From JAUSEW01 sp964414015 (GTDB lineage: Bacteria > Patescibacteriota > Microgenomatia > Levybacterales > UBA12049), in contig CAYPUE010000015.1 of NCBI GenBank assembly GCA_964414015.1, positions 1-17,718 of the forward strand: 17,718 nt of DNA, read 5' to 3'. A model generated the notes under the pieces. The model worked only from the letters and a program-made list of their open reading frames with translations, was not told the DNA's origin and searched no databases. Below, piece after piece: positions 7,211-12,224 of the stretch. Numbering within the stretch: the first letter of the stretch is position 1; the number at the start of each line of letters is the position of its first letter. The position numbers and the translations under genes were made by a program.

Positions 7211-8200
7211 TCATTTTAACACATATCCTTGTTCTGTTGGAGTAGTGGAAATATTTGTAGTGCCGCGCTTTATTAAATCCATCTTTCCGTTTGGTAAAAT
7301 TATATTAGGTCCTATAAAAACAGGTGTGTCATCCAAAAGTGTACCAATAGGGGCAAAACCCTTTATATGGCCCCTATCTATGCCGCGTTTATCTTTTTGC
7401 AGATCTAAATCTTTGGCTGTCTGTAATGCGCCGGTAGTAAGGATGAAATTGATTCCTCCACCTGTCTCATCTGCTAATGAAATTTCCCAAGATGAAAAGT
7501 TCTGAAAAATCATTCCGGGTTTATAAAGATATGGTATACCTCCGCTTCCGCCCCCACCTGTAATTTCTCCGTCCTCTCTAGCAGGAACCAATAATTCTCC
7601 GCCTTTGAGATCTCCGCTTATTTCAAAGCCTCCATTCTTTCTTGTGAGAGAAACAACGTGTTCTTTCCCATCCTTAAACCGTATGAAAAATGGTAGGTTG
7701 ACATAATTGCGTTCAACTGTTGCTTCAACTGTTGGCGGACCTTTTTCTTTGTATTCTTCAGGAGTAATGTAAAAAGAATTATTTCGTCCAAGCACATTAT
7801 TTTCTGCTTTATTATCAAATGTTGGAGGAACAATAACCTTTAGTCCAAATCTTTCCAGAACATTATCTGTATTTTGGCGTACAGCAGGAATATTTTGGTA
7901 AACCTCATTTACTGCGTATCCTGCGCCGTAAACGCCAGCTCCTACTAAAACAAGCCTTAAAGCCAGGTTATTGACCAGTCTTTCGATAAGGGACTTTTTG
8001 GACGGAGGTTCTTTATCCCATATTGTCGGTCTTTCTACGGGTACTGTTCTTACTGGAGGTTCAAATGCGATTCTTCTTTCATCAGTAAAATGAGTGTTTG
8101 TTTCCGTGGGTTTTTCTGTTGTTATACCAAAAGTAGTAGAGCCCTTTTCATTAAGGGAGGATGGAAAAACACTTTTTGAAGGTCCCTGTTCTTGATTCAT
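7211..8200 (-). CDS. single-pass membrane protein of unknown function (329 aa)
   Basis: The frame is open to an ATG at 8230, but an ATG at 8200 is preceded by GGAGG at the ideal 5-nt distance and a promoter overlaps the longer N-terminus, so I start at 8200. The first 70 residues (shorter numbering) are polar and probably disordered. One membrane helix follows at about 76-96 (LALRLVLVGAGVYGAGY). The rest is outside and beta-rich, with a Gly-rich turn (GGGGSGG) near 215-221 and a tail (GHIKGFAPIGTLLDDTPVFIG) that resembles nothing I know. There is no Cys or catalytic motif. It sits between another single-pass protein and the 1187-residue secreted protein, with 55 nt and 4 nt gaps. A role in anchoring or exporting that protein is plausible. 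Confidence 0.75.
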   Translation of the reverse strand: MNQEQGPSKSVFPSSLNEKGSTTFGITTEKPTETNTHFTDERRIAFEPPVRTVPVERPTIWDKEPPSKKSLIERLVNNLALRLVLVGAGVYGAGYAVNEVYQNIPAVRQNTDNVLERFGLKVIVPPTFDNKAENNVLGRNNSFYITPEEYKEKGPPTVEATVERNYVNLPFFIRFKDGKEHVVSLTRKNGGFEISGDLKGGELLVPAREDGEITGGGGSGGIPYLYKPGMIFQNFSSWEISLADETGGGINFILTTGALQTAKDLDLQKDKRGIDRGHIKGFAPIGTLLDDTPVFIGPNIILPNGKMDLIKRGTTNISTTPTEQGYVLK

Positions 8201-8205
8201 AGATC

Positions 8206-8215
8206 CCTCCCCTCC
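8206..8215 (-). promoter_or_regulatory. strong Shine-Dalgarno that fixes the 8200 start
   Basis: The minus strand reads GGAGGGGAGG directly upstream of ATG 8200, with GGAGG (8210-8206) at a 5-nt spacing. It is the only strong ribosome-binding site at any gene start here, which fits a gene inside an operon while other genes appear leaderless. Confidence 0.75.
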
Positions 8216-8220
8216 ACTGT

Positions 8221-8249
8221 ATTTTGTCATAAGTTTATAGCCGTGTCAA
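8221..8249 (-). promoter_or_regulatory. possible internal promoter before the 329-aa gene
   Basis: TTGACA (8249-8244) and CAAAAT (8226-8221) are 17 bp apart. Transcription from here would start near 8214 and leave just the Shine-Dalgarno as leader. The -10 matches consensus at four of six bases, so this is tentative; read-through from the upstream gene is the alternative. Confidence 0.4.
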
Positions 8250-8255
8250 GTTTTG

Positions 8256-9020
8256 CTATTCATGCAGGCATGTGCTCCATGAATATCTATTAGAACTAGG
8301 AAAAATTTGACAGATATTGATGATACTTGCAGTATTATTTTGTTTAGGTTGGGTATTAAAAGTTAGAGATATTCCCAATTTACTTTTATCTTCTTGCGTA
8401 GTCATACTATTGCATTCTGATATTTTTATTTCCGGACTATTTTTACATAACCATTCCATTTGCGATGAAGGTAAAATAACGAATTTTTGTACGAAAATAC
8501 TTGCAGATGATGAAGATGTGGCGTCAGGCGTGGTGGAAACAGAAATAGTTAAACCAGAAGCGACAAGAATTTTATTTTCTTCGTAATAAGCAGATACTTG
8601 AAGGGGTATTCCTGAAACATTCCACGCGTAAAAAGCAGAATTGCTAAGAATTTTCGACTTAACAAAGAAATCCCTGCTTAAATTAACAGTTGTTCTATAG
8701 GGAGGCTGAAGAATTTTATCCGCAAACTCTTGTTCTATGGAGCTGAATTTATTTAATTCGGAAGGAGAAAGATTGTTGTAAAGATTTGATGCAGTAGATT
8801 GCATATTGAGGGGTTTTGGTGGGGGTTGAGTGGTTGTCTGGTGGGGGAGGAGTGAAAGATATTTGGGGTAGAGGTCGGAGAGGGAAAGGATATTAAAGTA
8901 ATTAAGCAGGATGAAGGCGATTACGATTATCCCGAGAGCTCCGAAAATACTTGTCCCCGCCACCCCAATATCCAGTAAAAGAATTTTTAATAACGGATGC
9001 CTCTTCTGTTCTTCGTCCAT
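8256..9020 (-). CDS. single-pass membrane protein of unknown function (254 aa)
   Basis: A TTG at 9059 would give 267 residues, but a promoter lies inside that extension and its -10 ends 6 nt before an ATG at 9020, so I start there. A short basic cytoplasmic tail is followed by one membrane helix (about 16-40), then a Thr/Pro-rich spacer (60-70). The outside domain is Ser/Asn/Thr-rich, beta-like, with four Cys near the C-terminus (in WLCKNS, SECNS, NICQIF, STCLHE) that could form two disulfides. No known domain was recognised. It is probably the first gene of the surface operon with the two genes downstream. The TGA stop of the preceding small gene is embedded in its -35 box. Confidence 0.72.
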   Translation of the reverse strand: MDEEQKRHPLLKILLLDIGVAGTSIFGALGIIVIAFILLNYFNILSLSDLYPKYLSLLPHQTTTQPPPKPLNMQSTASNLYNNLSPSELNKFSSIEQEFADKILQPPYRTTVNLSRDFFVKSKILSNSAFYAWNVSGIPLQVSAYYEENKILVASGLTISVSTTPDATSSSSASIFVQKFVILPSSQMEWLCKNSPEIKISECNSMTTQEDKSKLGISLTFNTQPKQNNTASIINICQIFPSSNRYSWSTCLHE

Positions 9021-9026
9021 GATTTT

Positions 9027-9055
9027 ATCGTAGGGGATTGGATAAGAGCTGTCAA
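9027..9055 (-). promoter_or_regulatory. promoter of the surface operon (leaderless)
   Basis: A perfect TTGACA (9055-9050) and TACGAT (9032-9027) are separated by 17 bp. The expected start, 7 nt past the -10, is the A of the ATG at 9020. The upstream gene's TGA stop (9054-9052) lies within the -35 box. Confidence 0.7.
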
Positions 9056-9327
9056 GCAAGGGGTTGAACTTTTTCTAAGGTTTTAATTCTTTTCTCGTGA
9101 CCATCAACATCTTCACGCAGTTGCGAGGTTTGATAAGTTCCAATAGTATTATCTTCCCTTATTGCTCCTAATTCTCCCATTACGCCATCAAGTTTGGTTA
9201 GAATTTGGTCACGATATTGTTTCGCCCTGTTGTCAACCCGTTGCTCTAGTTCACCGAGTTCGTATTCTAATTCTTTTTTAAGAAAGCCTTTTGTAACAAG
9301 TTCCGAATTGCCATCTTTCCGTTTCAT
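9052..9327 (-). CDS. small coiled-coil protein (91 aa)
   Basis: Unnamed family. The start is the ATG at 9327, not the open-frame start at 9381, because a promoter's -10 ends 6 nt upstream of 9327. The N-terminus is basic (MKRKDGNSELVTKGFLKKEL). Almost all of residues 15-88 is charged with regular hydrophobic spacing (ELGELEQRVDNRAKQYRDQI, QLREDVDGHEKRIKTLEKV), predicting a long coiled coil with a break near DNTIGTYQT. No Cys, signal peptide or membrane segment. Similar small coiled coils are common in CPR genomes. It follows another small coiled-coil gene 60 nt upstream that has its own promoter; the two may hetero-oligomerise. A DNA-architectural or scaffolding role is a guess. Confidence 0.72.
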   Translation of the reverse strand: MKRKDGNSELVTKGFLKKELEYELGELEQRVDNRAKQYRDQILTKLDGVMGELGAIREDNTIGTYQTSQLREDVDGHEKRIKTLEKVQPLA

Positions 9328-9333
9328 AAGAAA

Positions 9334-9363
9334 AGTATATACGCTTGAAAGGTTTGGTTTCAA
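9334..9363 (-). promoter_or_regulatory. promoter of the 91-aa coiled-coil gene with operator-like palindrome
   Basis: TTGAAA (9363-9358) and TATACT (9339-9334) are 18 bp apart, and the -10 ends 6 nt before the ATG, so the transcript should be leaderless. A perfect inverted repeat, CTTGAAA (9344-9350), 7-nt spacer, TTTCAAG (9358-9364), covers the -35 and the spacer, as a repressor site would. Confidence 0.65.
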
Positions 9364-9387
9364 GAGCATTAAAAACATCAAAGGGTA

Positions 9388-9600
9388 TCAGATAGGAGTT
9401 GGGATTTCTGCCAGTTTTTCTATATCTACTTTCATTATGTTCGTATTGTGCTCAATACTGTCTATTTTAAATTTTAAGAATTTTAAATCAGTTTTCATTG
9501 TATGGATGTCAACGGTTGCTTCTTCAATTCTTTTGGCAAGCCGTTTGAGAATGTCTATAGCTTGTTCATCTTGCGGTTTTTGTTTAATAAACTTTTTCAT
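9388..9600 (-). CDS. small coiled-coil protein (70 aa)
   Basis: Unnamed. The frame is open to an ATG at 9645, but a promoter lies inside that extension and its -10 ends 8 nt before the ATG at 9600. A basic start (MKKFIKQKPQDEQ) leads into heptad-spaced hydrophobics from about residue 13 to 65 (IDILKRLAKRIEEATVDI, TDLKFLKFKIDSIEHN, IMKVDIEKLAEI), a near-continuous coiled coil. No Cys or membrane segment. It is divergent from the CxxC membrane protein gene and shares a 109-bp control region with it. It resembles its downstream neighbour in size, architecture and promoter layout, though I see no clear sequence identity between them. Confidence 0.68.
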   Translation of the reverse strand: MKKFIKQKPQDEQAIDILKRLAKRIEEATVDIHTMKTDLKFLKFKIDSIEHNTNIMKVDIEKLAEIPTPI

Positions 9601-9608
9601 GGAGAAAA

Positions 9609-9639
9609 AGTATAGCAAGGGGAATGTGACAGCTGTCAA
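9609..9639 (-). promoter_or_regulatory. promoter of the 70-aa coiled-coil gene with palindromic -35
   Basis: TTGACA (9639-9634), TATACT (9614-9609), spacing 19 bp, with TG one base before the -10 (extended -10), which may compensate for the long spacer. A perfect 12-bp palindrome, TGACAGCTGTCA (9627-9638), overlaps the -35 and could be an operator. Confidence 0.6.
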
Positions 9640-9688
9640 CTGCATCTTTTTACAACTTGAAAGCTAAGAAAAATATCAATAGTTATTA

Positions 9689-9697
9689 TGGTATAAT
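9689..9697 (+). promoter_or_regulatory. extended -10 promoter of the CxxC membrane protein gene
   Basis: TGG-TATAAT, with TATAAT at 9692-9697. No good -35 is seen at 17 bp. Start near 9704 gives a leader of about 6 nt before the ATG at 9710. It is divergent from the 70-aa gene's promoter. Confidence 0.6.
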
Positions 9698-9709
9698 TTC
9701 GCTATAGGT

Positions 9710-10222
9710 ATGGTGAAACTCCTTAATCTGAAAAATATTATTACGATACTTTTTGTTACGTTTCTATATAGTTCTTTTGCCACGCTTTCCCTAAATTATA
9801 AACTAGTTTTTAGTACTCTTTTTGCCAACTTCTCTTTTTCATATAAAATTTCTCTTTTGGTATATCTTCTTTTGGGAGCAACAACTGCATTTTCGAAAAT
9901 TGATTTTATGCTTCTTATAATTACATCTTTTTTGGTTGGAATAAATGTTGTACTTTTCGCAAATACTATTTTCGCAATGAAAACAAATGGAGGCAAGATA
10001 AAGGTTACGGTCGGAGGCGGGGGAATTTTGGGAATTGCTTCGACCGGCTGTGCTTCCTGCGGATTTTCTTTTTTGTCAATAATTGGGCTTGGAAGCATTG
10101 TGCCAAATCTGCCTTTTGGCAGCCATACTATTTACATATTATCTATCGGACTTTTGCTGGCATCGTCTTTTTATATAGTAAGAAAGTTTAATGATAGCTT
10201 AAGTTGTAAATTGAACGGTTGA
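9710..10222 (+). CDS. polytopic membrane protein with intramembrane CxxC (possible redox conduit)
   Basis: About five hydrophobic segments are seen (roughly 8-28, 45-61, 65-88, 103-131, 138-156). The fourth holds a Gly-rich entry (VGGGGILGIASTG) followed by C114-A-S-C117-G, a vicinal thiol pair within or at the edge of the membrane. A lone C166 is near the basic C-terminus. It is not a recognisable CcdA/DsbD, VKOR or MerT. Thioredoxin starts 37 nt downstream and thioredoxin reductase follows, so I infer a role in passing electrons between cytoplasmic thioredoxin and outside thiols. A metal-handling role for the Cys pair is an alternative. The ATG was chosen by its position 12 nt past the -10; there is no Shine-Dalgarno. 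The stop TGA lies inside the thioredoxin -35. Confidence 0.8.
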   Translation: MVKLLNLKNIITILFVTFLYSSFATLSLNYKLVFSTLFANFSFSYKISLLVYLLLGATTAFSKIDFMLLIITSFLVGINVVLFANTIFAMKTNGGKIKVTVGGGGILGIASTGCASCGFSFLSIIGLGSIVPNLPFGSHTIYILSIGLLLASSFYIVRKFNDSLSCKLNG

Positions 10223-10248
10223 CAGAGGAAAACAAGATTTGATATTCT
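10219..10248 (+). promoter_or_regulatory. promoter of trxA
   Basis: TTGACA (10219-10224) and TATTCT (10243-10248) are 18 bp apart. The expected start near 10255 leaves about 5 nt before the ATG. The upstream gene's TGA stop (10220-10222) is inside the -35 box. Confidence 0.6.
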
Positions 10249-10259
10249 AAATAAGTTTT

Positions 10260-10607
10260 ATGGCAGATATAATTTTCACCAAGTCAGGCTTGGTTTTTAC
10301 CGATGCAAATTTTGACCAAGAAGTTTTGAAAAGCGGACTTCCGGTTCTGGTGGATTTTTGGGCGCCGTGGTGCGGTCCGTGCAGAATCGTCGGTCCAATT
10401 GTGGATGAATTGGCAAAAGAATATGAAGGAAAAGTAAAGGTTGGGAAGATGAATGTTGATGAAAATTCCCAAACTGCGGGGAAATACGGCATAATGAGCA
10501 TTCCCAGTCTTTTGATTTTCAAAAACGGCCAGCCGGTTAAAACCATGGTTGGAGCGCAAGGGAAAGAAAATTTCAAAAAGGGAATAAAGGAAGCGTTGGG
10601 TGGTTGA
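10260..10607 (+). CDS. trxA: thioredoxin
   Basis: Cytoplasmic dithiol reductant that reduces protein disulfides and is recharged by thioredoxin reductase. The canonical active site WCGPC is at residues 37-41 (C38, C41), preceded by VDFWAP. The cis-proline is P82 in SIPSLLIF. A conserved buried Asp is likely D32. At 115 residues it is slightly longer than the usual 105-110, owing to a few N-terminal residues. No signal peptide or membrane segment, so it acts in the cytoplasm. It stands between the CxxC membrane protein and the reductase, all on one strand. Its own promoter sits at the end of the upstream gene, so it can be made alone or as part of a longer transcript. Confidence 0.96.
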   Translation: MADIIFTKSGLVFTDANFDQEVLKSGLPVLVDFWAPWCGPCRIVGPIVDELAKEYEGKVKVGKMNVDENSQTAGKYGIMSIPSLLIFKNGQPVKTMVGAQGKENFKKGIKEALGG

Positions 10608-10742
10608 TGGTTCAAGGTACGAAATTTTCTTGTCGCCGGTTCGCAAAAACTTATTCAAATAATTGCGTTATTAGTACCTTCTGAAACCTTGGAAGGCTTT
10701 CTTGGTTCTTCGCGACTTGCGAAAATTTGTACCATTCGCCAT
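10607..10742. repeat. imperfect inverted repeat in the trxA-trxB gap (MITE-like)
   Basis: GGTACGAAATTTTC (10616-10629) and GAAAATTTGTACC (10721-10733) are near-perfect inverted arms with one extra base; weaker pairing extends the arms to about 22 bp at each end of a 136-bp segment. Inside is another hairpin (GAAACCTT, GG, AAGGCTTTC). No ORF is present. It could be a small non-autonomous element or a structured terminator and leader. I see no clean target duplication. Confidence 0.35.
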
Positions 10743-10756
10743 CCTTTATATTAAAT

Positions 10757-11728
10757 ATGATTTACGACGTAATAATAATTGGTTCTGGGCCTGCGGGGTT
10801 AACTGCTGGAATTTATACGACTCGGGCGAGTCTTAAGACTTTAATTATTGCCGGTGTTAAATGGGGCGGGCAGCTTCAGCTGACTACTCTGGTTGAAAAT
10901 TATCCGGGGTTTCCAAATGGTATTCAAGGCCCGGATCTGATGACGGCGATGCGGAAACAGGCGGAAAAATTCGGAGCGGAAATTATTGATGCGGATTTCT
11001 CAAACGCTGATTTTAGTAAAAAACCATTTACGGTTTTTGCAGGAGAAAAAAGTTTTGAAGGGAAATCAGTAATAATTGCAACCGGAGCCGATACGAGATG
11101 GCTTGGAGTTACAGGTGAAGAAGAAAAAATCGGACGGGGTGTTTCCTCTTGCGCGCCTTGCGATGCGCCGTTTTTCAAAGATAAAAATGTAATTGTAGTC
11201 GGAGGAGGGGACTCTGCGATGGAAGAGGCATTGGTTCTGACGAAATTCGCCAAAGAAGTTACACTTATTCACAGAAGAGATAGTTTTCGNNNNNNNNNNN
11301 NNNNNNNNNNNNNNNNNNNNNNNNNNNNNNNNNNNNNNNNNNNNNNNNNNNNNNNNNNNNNNNNNNNNNNNNNNNNNNNNNNNNNNNNNATTTTATTTAA
11401 CAGCGAAATAGTTGAGATTTTAGGAAAAGAAAAAGTCGAAAGAGTTAAACTTACGAATAACAAAACTGGCGAAGTAACGACACTTCCGATCGACGGGGTG
11501 TTTGTCGCCATCGGACATCTGCCGAATACAAATGCTTTTAAGGGAATTGATATAGACGAGGAAGGCTTTATCAAAGTTTACGAGCATACGAAAACCAATA
11601 TTGAAGGGGTTTTCGTCGCAGGAGATGTCCACGATAACCATTACAAACAAGCAGTTACCGCGGCTGGTTTTGGGTGCATGGCGTCATTGGAGGCTGAAAG
11701 ATGGCTCCGAGAAAAAGAATATGCTTAA
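10757..11728 (+). CDS. trxB: thioredoxin reductase (interrupted by an N gap)
   Basis: FAD enzyme that passes electrons from NADPH to thioredoxin. The ATG at 10757 places GSGPAG (FAD site) at residues 9-14, normal for the family; the longer open frame from a TTG at 10727 was rejected. The redox pair is C132 and C135 in CAPCDA, a variant of the usual CATCDG. NADPH binding is shown by GGGDSAMEE (149-157) and HRRD (172-175), whose arginines contact the 2'-phosphate. The C-terminal FAD segment (VFVAGDVHD...YKQAVTAAG) is intact. The 100 N replace sequence just after HRRDSFR; E. coli TrxB has about 18 residues there, so the gap is longer than the missing DNA. The frame is open on both sides and agrees across it. 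The stop overlaps the next start by 8 nt. Confidence 0.94.
   Translation: MIYDVIIIGSGPAGLTAGIYTTRASLKTLIIAGVKWGGQLQLTTLVENYPGFPNGIQGPDLMTAMRKQAEKFGAEIIDADFSNADFSKKPFTVFAGEKSFEGKSVIIATGADTRWLGVTGEEEKIGRGVSSCAPCDAPFFKDKNVIVVGGGDSAMEEALVLTKFAKEVTLIHRRDSFXXXXXXXXXXXXXXXXXXXXXXXXXXXXXXXXXXILFNSEIVEILGKEKVERVKLTNNKTGEVTTLPIDGVFVAIGHLPNTNAFKGIDIDEEGFIKVYEHTKTNIEGVFVAGDVHDNHYKQAVTAAGFGCMASLEAERWLREKEYA
11290..11389. other. assembly gap, 100 N
   Basis: Exactly 100 undetermined bases inside trxB. The round number indicates a scaffolding placeholder of unknown true size. By comparison with E. coli TrxB, about 55 bases should be missing here. Confidence 0.97.
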
Positions 11729-12188
11729 GAAGATTGGGACTGCTTTAAAAAATGCCACAACATTGCATCATGTTAAAAAAGAATTGGTTAAATTACTTGA
11801 AATTACAAAAAATAAAAACGGGGATATTCAAATCGGTTATGTAGCAGGAATACTTAATTCTGATGGGCCAGCGCATATTGAAAAGAACAGAAGGAAGCTC
11901 GCTACCTACACGGAAAAGTTACGTCAGATTCATGAGTTTCCAATATTTTCTAACGTAGATATTTTCTCCAATGAAGTTTATAACAGATTGGAAGAATGGA
12001 GACTATCGCTTGAGGAGAGAGAAGCTAAGGCTAGGCTGTTTTGGCGGGAGATATTGGAAAGCGGACACATAACAGATATTTTTATGACGCCCCGCTGGGA
12101 TAAATCCAAAGGAGCAACGGACGAACACGAAACAGCCAAAAAAATCGGCCTCAAAATCCATTACGTGCAAGACAATACTCATGAATAG
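11721..12188 (+). CDS. DUF4406/nucleoside 2-deoxyribosyltransferase-like protein (155 aa)
   Basis: The C-terminal motif TPRWDKSKGATDEHETA (123-139), followed by a strand IGLKIHYV, and an early GYVAGILNSDG (39-49) match the pattern of the DUF4406 and nucleoside 2-deoxyribosyltransferase fold, where the first strand's Gly-rich loop and the S-x-G-x-x-x-E segment form the nucleoside-binding site. E135 would sit at the catalytic Glu position; this assignment is by motif only. Residues 90-115 form a charged helix (LEEWRLSLEEREAKARLFWREIL). The ATG lies 8 nt inside trxB, so translation is probably coupled to it; the frame upstream of 11721 is within trxB and was left out. What links it to thioredoxin reduction is unclear. 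It could act on a nucleotide, or bind one as a sensor. Confidence 0.72.
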   Translation: MLKKIGTALKNATTLHHVKKELVKLLEITKNKNGDIQIGYVAGILNSDGPAHIEKNRRKLATYTEKLRQIHEFPIFSNVDIFSNEVYNRLEEWRLSLEEREAKARLFWREILESGHITDIFMTPRWDKSKGATDEHETAKKIGLKIHYVQDNTHE

Positions 12189-12201
12189 GCTGAGAAACGT
12201 T

Positions 12202-12220
12202 GGAGATACAATTAATCTCC
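12202..12220. terminator. weak hairpin between convergent genes
   Basis: GGAGAT (12202-12207) and ATCTCC (12215-12220) pair around a 7-nt loop in the 36-bp gap between two converging genes. There is no T run on either strand, so terminator function is doubtful. Confidence 0.3.
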
Positions 12221-12224
12221 CCCA

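Noticed and set aside
8201..8230. Longer start (ATG 8230) for the single-pass protein
   Set aside because: The extra ten codons contain the Shine-Dalgarno and likely promoter of the ATG at 8200.
9021..9059. TTG start at 9059 for the 254-aa protein
   Set aside because: The extension is itself a TTGACA-17-TACGAT promoter pointing at the ATG at 9020.
10727..10756. TTG start at 10727 for thioredoxin reductase
   Set aside because: TrxB proteins begin a few residues before the GxGPAG motif, which fits ATG 10757.
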